64,000 nucleotides of DNA from Tersicoccus mangrovi (GCF_036881825.1 NZ_JBAJMW010000005.1:1-64000), one strand, 5' to 3'; positions 1 through 8,460 are shown, counted from the first letter of the stretch. Translations and numbers: made by a program. The notes: a model not told the origin generated them from the sequence alone.

Positions 1-2
1 CC

Positions 3-71
3 TGCGCCGACCAGCCACCCGCCTCCCGCGTCCCAACCCGCGTCGCCAACGTCATGACCTCCTACACCTAG
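3..71 (+). CDS. Possible C-terminal tail of a gene entering from the left edge
   Basis: Reading frame 3 is open from the first base to a TAG at 69-71 and gives 22 residues ending RVPTRVANVMTSYT. That ending looks like a normal protein tail and the next gene starts about 100 bases later on the same strand. Nothing shows the family. The other two plus frames are also partly open, so this is a weak call. Confidence 0.25.
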   Translation, partial: CADQPPASRVPTRVANVMTSYT

Positions 72-178
72 GCGCGGGACGGGGGCGCCCGGCCGCGTGA
101 CGTCACGCCGGGTCGCGCTCGGCCGGGGTCCCGGCGGCGTCATCCGAGCCGGGCACGCGTGCGTGGGACACTGGGCCG

Positions 179-394
179 GTGAGTGACTACGAGGAGATCG
201 GCCTGCGCGATACGACCATCCGGCTCGGTCAACTGTTGAAGCTGGCGAACCTCGCCGAGGACGGCATCGACGCCAAGCGCCTGATCGAGGAGGGCCTCGT
301 CAAGGTCAACGGGGACATCGAGACCCGCCGCGGCCGGCAGGTGCGCTCCGGCGACGTCGTCGAGGTCAACGGCACCGGCGTCCGCGTCGCCTGA
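179..394 (+). CDS. Small S4-domain RNA-binding protein
   Basis: This 71-residue protein is almost entirely one S4 fold. The stretch IRLGQLLKLANLAEDGIDAK, then EGLVKVNGDIETRRGRQ and GDVVEVNG, is the classic S4 alpha-L pattern of the YbcJ/YaaA type. Such free-standing S4 proteins bind structured RNA, probably rRNA or tRNA, in the cytoplasm; the exact target is unknown. The start is GTG, and the whole S4 domain follows it directly. It is convergent with the hydrolase at 419-1090. The family is clear; the role is inferred only from the domain. Confidence 0.85.
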   Translation: MSDYEEIGLRDTTIRLGQLLKLANLAEDGIDAKRLIEEGLVKVNGDIETRRGRQVRSGDVVEVNGTGVRVA

Positions 395-418
395 CGCTGC
401 GAGCACTCACCCGGGCCT

Positions 419-1090
419 TCAGCGCAGCAGGTGGTGGGTGAGGAACTCGCTCACGTGCCGCAGTTCCTGCTCGTTGATGCCGTGGCCCATCCCGGCGTAG
501 AGCACCTTCATCAGGTCCACCCGGTCCCGCAGCCACGCCGCGGTCTGCTCGGCGAGCTCGGCGGGGATCACCTGATCCTCCTGGTCGCGGCCCCAGAACA
601 GCGGGGAGCGGCGGGCGGCCAGGGCGGCGTCGTCGAAGAACCCGTCGGTGGAGGCGTCGAGGTCCCCGGCCTGGACGAGCACGAAGCCGGAGCAGCCGAC
701 GACGACGGCGAAGTCGTCCGGCGCGTGCCGCATCATCGACGTGGCGATCGCCATGCCCTGCGAGAACCCGAACAGGCTGACGCTGCTGAAGTCGCCGCGC
801 ACGCCGTCGAGCCAGCCCGCAACGGCGCGGGTCGCCTCGATGGCGCCGTCGATCGAGTAGCCGACCGCGCTGCCGGTGGCGTCGAACTGGAGGTCGAACC
901 ACGAGAAGCCCGGCTCCATCGGGTGCGGGGCGCGGACGGACGCGTAGGTGATGCCGGCGGGCAGGAACGGGACGAGGGCGGCGAGGTCGCGCTCGTCGGC
1001 GCCGTAGCCGTGGAGCAGGACGACGAGCGGCGTTCCGGCGCGTTCGGACTCGAGCGCGGACCACCACACGGACAGATCAGGGGACGTCAC
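419..1090 (-). CDS. Alpha/beta hydrolase of the phospholipase/carboxylesterase family
   Basis: The 223-residue protein has LLHGYGADE near residues 25-33 (oxyanion region), the nucleophile elbow GFSQG with Ser110, an Asp in the stretch WGRDQEDQVIP and a catalytic His in GMGHGINEQEL near residue 204. Order and spacing fit the YpfH/EstB-type carboxylesterase family (PF02230), which cleaves short acyl esters in the cytoplasm. There is no signal peptide. The start is GTG at 1088-1090. It is divergent from the SGNH hydrolase gene, with a short shared upstream region. The substrate cannot be read from the sequence. Confidence 0.85.
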   Translation of the reverse strand: MTSPDLSVWWSALESERAGTPLVVLLHGYGADERDLAALVPFLPAGITYASVRAPHPMEPGFSWFDLQFDATGSAVGYSIDGAIEATRAVAGWLDGVRGDFSSVSLFGFSQGMAIATSMMRHAPDDFAVVVGCSGFVLVQAGDLDASTDGFFDDAALAARRSPLFWGRDQEDQVIPAELAEQTAAWLRDRVDLMKVLYAGMGHGINEQELRHVSEFLTHHLLR

Positions 1091-1151
1091 CGCGCCATTG
1101 TGCCATGGCCCCGGTGACCCGATTCGCCGGCGCCGGTGGCACCATGAGCGG

Positions 1152-1973
1152 GTGAGTGAGAACGCGACCGACCCGATCCAGCCCGCGCACCCGTGGACCC
1201 GTTACGTCGCCGTCGGCGACTCGTTCACCGAGGGCATCGGCGACCCGGAGCCCTCCGCGCAGGGCGGCAATCGCGGGTGGGCGGACCGCCTGGCCGAGGA
1301 GCTGGCCCGCACGTCGAGCGACTTCGCGTACGCGAACCTGGCGATCCGCGGCCGGCTGCTGGACCAGATCATCGCCGAGCAGATCGACCCGGCGTTGGAG
1401 CTGAAGCCTGACCTGGTGACCATCTCGGCCGGCGGCAACGACATCATCCGCCGGGCCGACCCGGACGCGGTCGCGGCCCGGCTCGACGGCGCGATCGGCC
1501 GTCTCGCGGACTCGGGCGCGACCGTGCTGCTGTTCACCGGCCCGGACATCCGCGACACCCCGGTGCTCGGGGCGATCCGCGGCCGCGTGGCGATCTTCAA
1601 CGAGAACCTACACACGGTGGCGAAGCGGCACGACGCCGTGATCGCCGACATGTGGTCCCTGCGCGAGCTGGTGCAGCCGCAGATGTGGGCGCCGGACCGA
1701 CTGCACTTCTCCGCACTCGGGCACCACACGATCGCGATGATGGCGCTCGACGCCCTGAACGTGCCGCACGACCTCCACCCGATGCAGGCGAGCCCGCTGC
1801 CGTCCCGTACCTGGCGGCAGGCGCGCAGCGAGGACCTCGTCTGGGCCCGAGAGTACCTGGCGCCGTGGGTGCTGCGCCGCATCCGGCGGGTCTCCTCCGG
1901 CGACCACATCTCGGCCAAGCGGCCCGTTCCCGGGCCGGTGTTCGGCCCGGGCATGCCGCCGGGTTCGGAGTAG
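1152..1973 (+). CDS. SGNH/GDSL-type hydrolase
   Basis: With a GTG start at 1152 the protein has 273 residues. It begins MSENATDPIQP and reaches the block I motif VAVGDSFTEG with Ser24, then block III GGNDI and block V DRLHFSALGHH, which supply the SGNH catalytic and oxyanion residues. These enzymes hydrolyse esters, often from acetylated sugars or lipids. No export signal is seen. The reading frame is open upstream to an ATG at 1098, but that stretch is Arg/His-rich and unlike the family, so the GTG is preferred. The C-terminal 60 residues are basic, with no recognised domain. Confidence 0.85.
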   Translation: MSENATDPIQPAHPWTRYVAVGDSFTEGIGDPEPSAQGGNRGWADRLAEELARTSSDFAYANLAIRGRLLDQIIAEQIDPALELKPDLVTISAGGNDIIRRADPDAVAARLDGAIGRLADSGATVLLFTGPDIRDTPVLGAIRGRVAIFNENLHTVAKRHDAVIADMWSLRELVQPQMWAPDRLHFSALGHHTIAMMALDALNVPHDLHPMQASPLPSRTWRQARSEDLVWAREYLAPWVLRRIRRVSSGDHISAKRPVPGPVFGPGMPPGSE

Positions 1974-2072
1974 GCCGGCCGGGTCCCCGGGGGGTGTGCC
2001 GGATGAGGTCGGACGGCGGACAGCCTCCGTCACGATTCGGTCGATACGCGCCTGACGTGGGACGATACTCCG

Positions 2073-2366
2073 ATGCCCACCAACGATCCGTCGCAACTGG
2101 TTGCGCTGATGAGACTGATCCTGGAACGCGCCGACACCCCGGTCGGTGACCGTGATGCGGTCGTGGACGAGATCCGGAAGGCGGCGGGCGGCCGCTCCGA
2201 CCTCCTCGGTGAGGCCGCCGGCCGCTATCGAGCCGCCATGGTCGACCCGCCGTCTATCGAGTGCCTGTCGGCCACCCGAGCACTGTGGCTCTGCGTCGAT
2301 GCCGGCGCCGACATCGACGTGGCTCGCGCCGCGACCCCCGTGCACGCGGCCCGGTTGGCCGCCTGA
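2073..2366 (+). CDS. Hypothetical small protein, probably all-helical
   Basis: I do not recognise this 97-residue protein. It has an acidic, helix-rich N-terminal half and a C-terminal half with two Cys (ECLSATRALWLCVDAG), and no signal peptide or TM segment. Codon third positions are strongly G/C, as in its neighbours. A GATACT hexamer lies just before the ATG and could be a -10 element giving a short-leader or leaderless transcript. It is convergent with metX, and a long inverted repeat lies between the two genes. Confidence 0.6.
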   Translation: MPTNDPSQLVALMRLILERADTPVGDRDAVVDEIRKAAGGRSDLLGEAAGRYRAAMVDPPSIECLSATRALWLCVDAGADIDVARAATPVHAARLAA

Positions 2367-2438
2367 CGGTCACTCCGGACGCCGGTGCCCCGGCCGTCCG
2401 CTGACGGACCGGTTTGACGAACCGCAGGCGGAGCGTTC

Positions 2439-2517
2439 GCTACACCGAGTGTGACGGATGTGGCTGGTGTGACGCCGGACGCGCCTCATCCGTCCCACCG
2501 GTCACACTCGCTGTAGC
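2439..2517. terminator. Long inverted repeat between convergent genes, probable bidirectional terminator
   Basis: The 17-base arm at 2439-2455 (GCTACACCGAGTGTGAC) pairs with 2501-2517 (GTCACACTCGCTGTAGC) with a single mismatch. GACGGATG at 2453-2460 can also pair with CATCCGTC at 2487-2494. It lies in the 179-base gap between the convergent 97-aa gene and metX. No T-run follows either arm, so this would be a hairpin-type terminator without a clear U-tract, as is common in GC-rich actinobacteria. Confidence 0.5.
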
Positions 2518-2545
2518 CGTTGCACCGGTCCCGCGAAGCAACCCG

Positions 2546-3682
2546 TCAGCGGCCGAAGACGTGCGCATCCAGCAGCGCACCGAGCTGGTCCATCTCGGTG
2601 AGGAACCCGTCGTGCCCGATGGCGGCGTCGATCAGGTGCACCGGCACATCCCCGGGCAGCGCGGCGGCCAGCTCGAAGGACTGCTCGGGCAGGTAGAGCC
2701 GGTCCGAGGTGACGGCGGCGACGAGGAACTCGGCGCTCACGCCGGCGAGCGCCTGCTCGAGGCCGCCGCGGCCGCGGGCGACGTCGTGGCTCATCAGCGC
2801 GTCGGAGAGCACGATGTAGCTGTTCGCGTCGAACCGGGCGGCCAGCGACGTGGCCTTGTGGTCCAGGTAGCTCTCGACGGCGTACCGGCCGCGGGCGGCG
2901 TTGGTGCCGCTGAAGGGGTCCTCCCCCGCCTGTGCCTTGCGGCCGAACCGGGCACCCAGTTCCGCCTCGCTCCGGTAGGTGATGTGCGCGATCCGGCGGG
3001 CGATGCCGAGCCCCGCCGAGGGCGCCGGCCCGTCGTAGTAGTTCCCGTCCGCGAAGTCGGGGTCGTTGCGGATCGCGAGGAGCTGCGGCTGCGCCCACGC
3101 GATCTGCTCCGCGGTCGAGGACGCGCCGATGGCCAGCACCGCACACCGCTGCACCGCCTCGGGGTGTGTGACCGCCCACTCGAGCGCCCGCGCCCCGCCC
3201 ATGGACCCGCCCATCACGAGCGAGAACACGTCGATGCCGAGCGCCTCGGCGAGCCGCTTCTCGGCGTTCGCCGCGTCCCGCAGCGTGATCTGCGGGAACC
3301 GTGAGCCCCAGGGTCGGCCGTCCGGGGCGAGCGAGGACGGCCCCGTCGACCCGTAGCAACCGCCCACCATGTTGATCGAGACGACGAAGACCTCGTCGGT
3401 GTCCAACGGCCGTCCCGGCCCCACCAACGTGTCCCACCAACCCGCCACGTCGGTATCCCCCCGGGCGACGTGCGAGGAGCCGGTCAGCGCGTGGTGGACC
3501 AGGACGGCGTTGGACGCGTCCGCGTTCAGGGTGCCCCACGTCTCGTACGCGAGCACGACGTCGGGCAGCACGCCACCGTTCTCCAGCGGCAGGTCGCCCA
3601 CGGACGCGAAGCGCACGGCGCCCGCCGCCCCGCCCAGGGAGGCGAGGGCGGAGCGGGCGACGTGCTGCGGGAGCACACTCAT
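2546..3682 (-). CDS. metX: Homoserine O-acetyltransferase
   Basis: The product has 378 residues and makes O-acetylhomoserine from homoserine and acetyl-CoA, the first committed step of methionine synthesis by direct sulfhydrylation. It shows the MetX alpha/beta-hydrolase signatures: HHALTGSSH near residue 64, NMVGGCYGSTGP near 104-115, the nucleophile elbow VMGGSMGG with Ser160, and C-terminal Asp (TSDRLYLPEQ) and His (IGHDGFLTE). The ATG at 3680-3682 overlaps the metY stop by four bases (ATGA), so the two genes are translationally coupled and share the riboswitch upstream of metY. It could be a succinyltransferase by specificity, but pairing with an OAH sulfhydrylase supports acetyl transfer. 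Confidence 0.93.
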   Translation of the reverse strand: MSVLPQHVARSALASLGGAAGAVRFASVGDLPLENGGVLPDVVLAYETWGTLNADASNAVLVHHALTGSSHVARGDTDVAGWWDTLVGPGRPLDTDEVFVVSINMVGGCYGSTGPSSLAPDGRPWGSRFPQITLRDAANAEKRLAEALGIDVFSLVMGGSMGGARALEWAVTHPEAVQRCAVLAIGASSTAEQIAWAQPQLLAIRNDPDFADGNYYDGPAPSAGLGIARRIAHITYRSEAELGARFGRKAQAGEDPFSGTNAARGRYAVESYLDHKATSLAARFDANSYIVLSDALMSHDVARGRGGLEQALAGVSAEFLVAAVTSDRLYLPEQSFELAAALPGDVPVHLIDAAIGHDGFLTEMDQLGALLDAHVFGR

Positions 3683-5004
3683 GCGGCGCGGGCCTCCCGG
3701 AGGGCCGCGAAACCGGTCTCGAGGTCGGCGAGGATGTCGTCGATGTGCTCGAGGCCCACCGACAGGCGCACCAGCCCCGGGCTGACGCCGGCGGTCGCCT
3801 GGTTGACGTCGGAGAGCTGGCTGTGCGTCGTGGAGGCGGGGTGGATGACGAGCGAGCGCACGTCCCCGATGTTGGCCACGTTCGAGTGGAGGGTCAGCGC
3901 GTCGACGAACCGGCGGCCGGCGTCGGCGCCGCCGTCGAGCTCGAACGCGATGACCGCACCGGCACCCTTCGGCGCGTACTTGCGGCCGAGCTCGTACCAC
4001 CGACTGGACGGCAGGCCGGCGTAGGCGACGGAGAGCACGTCGTCGCGCTCCTCCAGCCAAGCCGCCACCTTCTCGGCGTTGGCGACGTGCCGCTCGATGC
4101 GCAGGCTCAGCGTCTCGAGGCCCTGCGCGATGAGGAACGCGTTGAACGGGCTCGCGGCGGCGCCGGTGTCGCGGAGCCACTGGACCCGCGCCTTGAGGAT
4201 GTAGGAGAGATTCGCGCCGAGCGCGCCGCCCTCCCCCAGGTCCCGCCCGAACACGAGCCCGTGGTAGGACTCGTCCGGCTCGGTGAAGCCCGGGAAGCGG
4301 CCCGGCTCGGCCGTGTAGTCGAACCGGCCGGCGTCGACGATCACGCCGGCGATCGCGTTGCCGTGCCCGCCCAGGTACTTGGTCGCGGAGTGGACGACGA
4401 CGTCGGCGCCGTGCTCGATCGGGCGGATCAACCACGGGGTGGCCACCGTGTTGTCGACGATCAGGGGCACCCCGGCGGCGTGCGCGGCGTCGGCGACCGG
4501 GCCGATGTCGAGGACGTCCTGCCGCGGGTTGGAGATGCTCTCCCCGAAGAACGCCTTGGTGGTGGGCTTGACGGCGGCGGCCCAGGAGGCCGGGTCGTCG
4601 GGGTTCTCGACGAAGTCGACGCTGATGCCGAGCTTGGGCAGCGTGTAGTGGAACAGGTTGTGGGTGCCGCCGTACAGGGAGGGGCTGGCGACGATGTGGT
4701 CACCGGCCTCGGCGACGTTGAGGATCGCGTACGTGACGGCGGCCGACCCGGAGGCGAGCAGCAGAGCGCCGACGCCGCCCTCCAGGGAGGCGACCCGGTT
4801 CTCCACCGCCTCGTTGGTCGGGTTGCCGATACGGGTGTAGATCGGGCCCAGCTCGGCCAGGGCGAAGCGGGAGGCCGCCTGGTCCGCGTCGTCGAAGACG
4901 AACGAGCTGGTCTGGTAGATCGGCAGCGCCCGCGCCCCGGTGGCGGGGTCGGGCTGCTGACCGGCGTGGATCTGGCGGGTCTCGAAGGACCAGGAGTCGG
5001 ACAT
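3679..5004 (-). CDS. metY: O-acetylhomoserine sulfhydrylase (aminocarboxypropyltransferase)
   Basis: This 441-residue PLP enzyme of the Cys/Met metabolism family converts O-acetylhomoserine and sulfide to homocysteine. It has RIGNPTNEAVE near residue 58, ASGSAAVTYAILN near 84, DNTVATPWLIRP near 184 and the PLP-binding Lys209 in HSATKYLGGHG. The length and the insert regions fit the long MetY class rather than cystathionine gamma-synthase. It is the first gene of the metY-metX operon. An AGAGG ribosome-binding site lies about 7 bases before the ATG. Regulation is by the SAM-IV-type riboswitch in its leader. Confidence 0.94.
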   Translation of the reverse strand: MSDSWSFETRQIHAGQQPDPATGARALPIYQTSSFVFDDADQAASRFALAELGPIYTRIGNPTNEAVENRVASLEGGVGALLLASGSAAVTYAILNVAEAGDHIVASPSLYGGTHNLFHYTLPKLGISVDFVENPDDPASWAAAVKPTTKAFFGESISNPRQDVLDIGPVADAAHAAGVPLIVDNTVATPWLIRPIEHGADVVVHSATKYLGGHGNAIAGVIVDAGRFDYTAEPGRFPGFTEPDESYHGLVFGRDLGEGGALGANLSYILKARVQWLRDTGAAASPFNAFLIAQGLETLSLRIERHVANAEKVAAWLEERDDVLSVAYAGLPSSRWYELGRKYAPKGAGAVIAFELDGGADAGRRFVDALTLHSNVANIGDVRSLVIHPASTTHSQLSDVNQATAGVSPGLVRLSVGLEHIDDILADLETGFAALREARAA

Positions 5005-5098
5005 GCCATGCCTCTCGGACAGGAGCCGGCGAGTCCGGGCCGGTCGAGCCGTCCCCGGGGCACACCGGCCCGCGCTTGCGACGCGCGTGTGCGCGGCG

Positions 5099-5186
5099 CC
5101 AGGTCTTCACCCGGGGCACCCCACCGCGGTAGGAGGGTTGCCGGTCAGCGAGCCGGGGCTGCATGTCGCTGACACTCATGACCTCG
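5099..5186 (-). promoter_or_regulatory. SAM-IV-type S-adenosylmethionine riboswitch in the metY leader
   Basis: Read on the minus strand, the leader contains the conserved blocks GGTCATGAGTGTCAGCGACA, AGCCCCGGCTCGCTGACCGG, CAACCCTCC, CGCGGTGGGGTGCCCCGGGT and GAAGACC in order. The outer GGTCatg/gaaGACC closes the P1 helix, and the CAACCCTCC/GGTGGGG blocks match the actinobacterial SAM-IV consensus (Rfam RF00634). It lies about 95 bases before metY. High S-adenosylmethionine is expected to turn metY-metX off. The GC-rich stretch between aptamer and start codon would hold the expression platform; I did not work out its fold. Confidence 0.92.
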
Positions 5187-5254
5187 CACCAGTGTTCGGT
5201 GCACCGGCCCCAGCGCGCAAGTCGATGACTCTCGACGTCACCACCGGGACGTGA

Positions 5255-5268
5255 TTAGGGTCACCTAA
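5255..5268. promoter_or_regulatory. Inverted repeat resembling half of an IdeR/DtxR iron box
   Basis: TTAGGGTCACCTAA is a TTAGG/CCTAA inverted repeat with a 4-base spacer, 36 bases before the glyoxalase-like gene. The TTAGG...CCTAACC bases match much of the DtxR/IdeR consensus, but the downstream half (ACCTAA) is missing. TAGGGT inside it also fits a -10 hexamer. Binding is inference. Confidence 0.35.
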
Positions 5269-5304
5269 CCAGCGTCGGCGGGGCGCCGGTGCAAGGATGT
5301 CGGC

Positions 5305-5943
5305 ATGCGCCTGGATCACGTCTCGTTCGCCTGCGGACCCGCCGGACTGAGCGCCTGCGCCGACGAGATCGGCCAGGCCCTCGGCATGCGGCCGGTGACC
5401 GGTGGCATCCACCCCCGGTTCGGTACCCGCAACGCGATCTTCCCGCTCAAGAACGAGCGCTACATCGAGGTCGTCGAGGTGCTCGACCACCCCTCGGCCG
5501 ACAGCGCCCCGTTCGGTCAGGCGGTCCGCGCCCGGTCCGAGCTCGGCGGCGGCTGGCTCGGCTGGGTGGTCAGCGTCGCGGACCTCGCCCTGTTCGAGAA
5601 GCGGCTCGGGCGGGATGCGGTGCCGGGCAACCGGAAGTTCCCCGACGGCCGTGAGCTGCAGTGGCGGCAGATCGGCGTCAAGGGCCTCATCGCGGACCCG
5701 CAGGTGCCGTTCCTGCTGTCCTGGATCAGCCCGCCGGATCTGCACCCCTCCAACGCGGCTCCGACCGACATCACGCTCGCGCGGCTGCAGATCGCCGGGT
5801 CCCCCTCGCGGGTCACGGACTGGCTGGGCCGGGACGTCCGGGACGCGCTGGAGGACCTCGACGTCGACTGGGTCGCCCCCAATGGCACCCCCGGCGTCCT
5901 GTCGGTCACCTTCGAGACCCCGCGCGGCACCGTCACCATCTGA
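5305..5943 (+). CDS. Glyoxalase-like (VOC superfamily) protein
   Basis: This 212-residue protein begins MRLDHVSFACGPAGL, the usual first strand and His of a glyoxalase-like domain (PF13468 type), and has RYIEVVEVLDHP near residue 52, where VOC enzymes place a metal-binding Glu. The rest follows the two-module VOC layout and ends TFETPRGTVTI. No membrane or export signal is visible. Members are cytosolic dioxygenase/lyase-like proteins, mostly without known substrate. It is convergent with the NlpC/P60 gene. The palindrome at 5255-5268 may regulate it. Confidence 0.75.
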   Translation: MRLDHVSFACGPAGLSACADEIGQALGMRPVTGGIHPRFGTRNAIFPLKNERYIEVVEVLDHPSADSAPFGQAVRARSELGGGWLGWVVSVADLALFEKRLGRDAVPGNRKFPDGRELQWRQIGVKGLIADPQVPFLLSWISPPDLHPSNAAPTDITLARLQIAGSPSRVTDWLGRDVRDALEDLDVDWVAPNGTPGVLSVTFETPRGTVTI

Positions 5944-5967
5944 CGCCGCCGCTCGTCGCTCAGGAAG

Positions 5968-6684
5968 TCAGCTGTCCTTGACGGGCAGCCGGATCAGCAG
6001 TCCCCCGTGGTACGGCACGTGCATCGTGCCCTGCACCGGGTTGAGCGCCTCGTACACCCCGCCGTTGCCGTCGTAGATGCCGATGTGGTGACCGGGAATC
6101 CAGATGATGTCCCCGGGCCGGCCCTCCGCGAGCGGGATCTGCTGCGCCCCGAGCGCGGTGGCCATGGCGTCGCCGCCGAGCACGGGCAGATCGAAGCCGT
6201 GCTGGCGGAGCACCCAGCTGACGTAGCCGCCGCAGTCCCATCCGGTGACCGGCGACGTGCCGCCCCACAGGTAGCGATGGCCCACGCCGGTCTGGGCCGT
6301 GGCGATGATGGCGTTGCGCAGGGCCCCGGCGTTCCCGGTGGCGACCGCGGCCGTCGGCGTACGCCACGTGGTCACCGGCCCGAGCGTCGTCGGCAGGGTG
6401 GCGCGGATGCCGGTGTCCGGGATGGGCCACGCCTCCCCCGTGACCGGGGTCGTGGTGGTGGCGGATGCCGGTGCCGTCACGGGTGGCGGTGTCACCAGCC
6501 AGTGCGCCTGCGCGGGGGCCGCGAGCCCCAGGGTGGCGGCTCCGGTGACGGCCCCGACGACGACAACCGTGGCGGCGCGGCGGCCGTACCGGGTGAGGGC
6601 AGTGCGTCCCGAACGCGTGCTGCTGGAACCCGTGCTGCCGGAACGGATGGTGTCGGCGCGGTGCCGGGCGTGCTTCGTGCTCAT
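5968..6684 (-). CDS. Secreted NlpC/P60-family peptidoglycan hydrolase
   Basis: From the ATG at 6682-6684, preceded by GGGGGA, the protein has 238 residues. Residues 1-37 are basic, 38-60 are a hydrophobic signal sequence ending AAPAQA, and a Thr/Pro-rich spacer follows. An NlpC/P60 domain occupies about 120-225, with the catalytic Cys151 in GWDCGGYVSWVL and the His pair in GHHIGIYDG near 199. Most relatives have DCSG; the Ser is Gly here, which may alter activity. The domain cleaves D-Glu-diaminoacid bonds in cell-wall peptides. The open frame extends upstream to 6777 but lacks family features there. Confidence 0.85.
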   Translation of the reverse strand: MSTKHARHRADTIRSGSTGSSSTRSGRTALTRYGRRAATVVVVGAVTGAATLGLAAPAQAHWLVTPPPVTAPASATTTTPVTGEAWPIPDTGIRATLPTTLGPVTTWRTPTAAVATGNAGALRNAIIATAQTGVGHRYLWGGTSPVTGWDCGGYVSWVLRQHGFDLPVLGGDAMATALGAQQIPLAEGRPGDIIWIPGHHIGIYDGNGGVYEALNPVQGTMHVPYHGGLLIRLPVKDS

Positions 6685-6841
6685 GGATCCCCCGTCGGAT
6701 TCCGCGATCCTGCATGCCCGGTTCGTTCCAGGGGACGGCTCGCGTGGCGGTCGACGACGTCGGCCGGTGATCCTCACCCTAGGACAGGCGATGTGCTCCT
6801 GACCATGGGCCGGCCCTGCGATCCTGCTGGGAATCCTCAGG

Positions 6842-7569
6842 TCACGGCGTGTCGCCCGGCATGTCGACGATGATATTGCCGACGTGCTGGTCCGGGTCCC
6901 GCATCGTCGTGAACGCCGCCACGAGGTCGGCCACCGCGAACCGGTGGGTGATGAGCCGGCGCACGGCGTCCTGGTGGCGGGCGATCAAGTCCAGCGCCTG
7001 CGGCATGAGGCCCTGGCTGTTGCGGCTGCCGAGCAGGTCGACCTCCTTGAACGGCGGCACGCTCAACGGGAAGGACGTGGGCCGCACCGAGATGCCGATC
7101 TGCACGACGCGGCCGACGGGGGCGACGACGTCGAGCGCGTCCGCCAGCACGGCGGGCACCCCCGTGGCCTCGAGCACGAGGGGCGGGCCGTCCGGAGCCG
7201 TGTCGCCCAGCGCGGCGGCGAGCCGATCGGCGGGAAACGGCGCGGCCGGGTCGATCAGCAGGGTGTGATCGGCGCCGAGTTCCCGCGCCAGGCCCAGCCG
7301 GCCCGGGAGGGTGTCGGCGGCGACGGCGTCGGCCCTGTCCAGCCTGTCGGCCCCGACGATGTCGTCGGCCACCTCGACCACCGTGCCGGAGAGTTCGTGG
7401 CCCTGGACGATCGGCAGCTCGGAGGCGTAGTCGTCCTCGTAGATATGCAGGTCGGTGCCGCACGGGCGACGTACTCGATGCGCACGAGCGCCTCCCCCGC
7501 GGCGGGCACCGTCCGGGGCAGGTCGACGTGCTCGAGGGTCTGCGCGGCGACGGTTCGCACGGCCAGCAT
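6842..7569 (-). pseudogene. Broken zinc-type alcohol dehydrogenase (MDR family)
   Basis: The ATG at 7567-7569 starts MLAVRTVAAQTLEHVDLP... in one frame; the match to the family then jumps to another frame near 7470 at CGTDLHIYEDDYASELP. About a hundred residues are missing after GHELSGTVVEVADDIVG: the text goes straight to PGRLGLARELGADHTL, which normally follows the coenzyme-binding GxGxxG. The Cys-rich structural zinc loop and the start of the Rossmann fold are therefore gone. The C-terminal part to the TGA at 6842 is well preserved. It cannot encode an active dehydrogenase. Confidence 0.85.
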
Positions 7570-7620
7570 GGTGCTCTCCTGGGGAGTTCGGGGTCGAGGG
7601 GTGTCGGTGACGCGAGGTGC

Positions 7621-8460
7621 TCAGCCGAAGCCGGTGGCCTTGCCGAGCAGCGCGAACCCGACGAAGGCGCTGATGTCGAGCAGGGCGTGCGCGACGATCA
7701 ACGGCAACACCCGGCGCACCCGGAGGAAGAAGGCCACGAACACGAGGCCCATGACGACGTTGCCGAGGAACGGGCCGAAGCCCTGGTACAGGTGGTAGCT
7801 GCCGCGCAGCACGGCGCTGGCGACGAGGACGGCCGGGGTCGCCCAGCCCAGTTGCCGCCACCGCAGGGTCAGGTAGCCGACGACGATGACCTCCTCGAGC
7901 ACGGCGTGGCGCACCGCGGAGAGGGTGAGGACGGGCAGCGTCCACCAGTAGGTGCCCAGTGCGGCCGGTACGAGCGTCGTCGTGATGCCCAACGCGTGAC
8001 CGGCGGCGTACAGCGCCAGGGTGCCTCCGCCCATGACGGCGAAGAGGGCGAGGCCCTGGCCGAGGTCCCGCCACGGACGGGTGCGGTCGATGCCGAGCCG
8101 GGCGAGCGGCCGGATGCCCGCGCCATGGAGACGTCCGGCGCCTCCCCCCGAGACCGAGCCCGCGAGCAGGAACAGCACGAGCAGCACCGGCACGAGCGAG
8201 AAGCCGATGTCGAGCACCTGGTAGGTCAGGTCGAGGTACTCGCGGCTGCTGCGCGCCTGGTTCAGGGTGCTGGTCTGCCCCTGGAGGGGCCCGGTGGTCA
8301 GCTTGTCGATGAGCTGGACGACGGCGTACACGGCCGATTCGCCCAGGGACAGGCCGAGGACGATGAGGATCTCGAACCGCAGACGGCGGCGGTCCGGGCC
8401 GGTGGCGACCGGGAACGCCTCGAGGCGGTCGGTCGCGGCGGAGTCAGCGGGCACGCCCAC
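7621..8460 (-). CDS. CPBP-family intramembrane metalloprotease
   Basis: The 279-residue product has about seven hydrophobic segments. Near the C-terminus are the CPBP/Abi motifs: LEEVIVVGY (the EE motif), RGSYHLYQGFG with a metal-binding His, and IVAHALLDI with the last His. The family (PF02517) includes CAAX-prenyl proteases and bacteriocin self-immunity proteins acting in the membrane. The third residue after EE is not the usual Arg, so motif 1 is incomplete. The start is taken as GTG at 8458-8460. It lies upstream of the broken dehydrogenase on the same strand. Confidence 0.82.
   Translation of the reverse strand: MGVPADSAATDRLEAFPVATGPDRRRLRFEILIVLGLSLGESAVYAVVQLIDKLTTGPLQGQTSTLNQARSSREYLDLTYQVLDIGFSLVPVLLVLFLLAGSVSGGGAGRLHGAGIRPLARLGIDRTRPWRDLGQGLALFAVMGGGTLALYAAGHALGITTTLVPAALGTYWWTLPVLTLSAVRHAVLEEVIVVGYLTLRWRQLGWATPAVLVASAVLRGSYHLYQGFGPFLGNVVMGLVFVAFFLRVRRVLPLIVAHALLDISAFVGFALLGKATGFG

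Noticed and set aside
96..107. CGTGACGTCACG palindrome near the left edge
   Set aside because: A single 12-base palindrome without a second site or a known actinobacterial regulator consensus that I could name.
2546..4435. 629-codon frame extending metX upstream
   Set aside because: The extra N-terminus is an out-of-frame reading of metY; MetX begins at the ATG 3682 that overlaps the metY stop.
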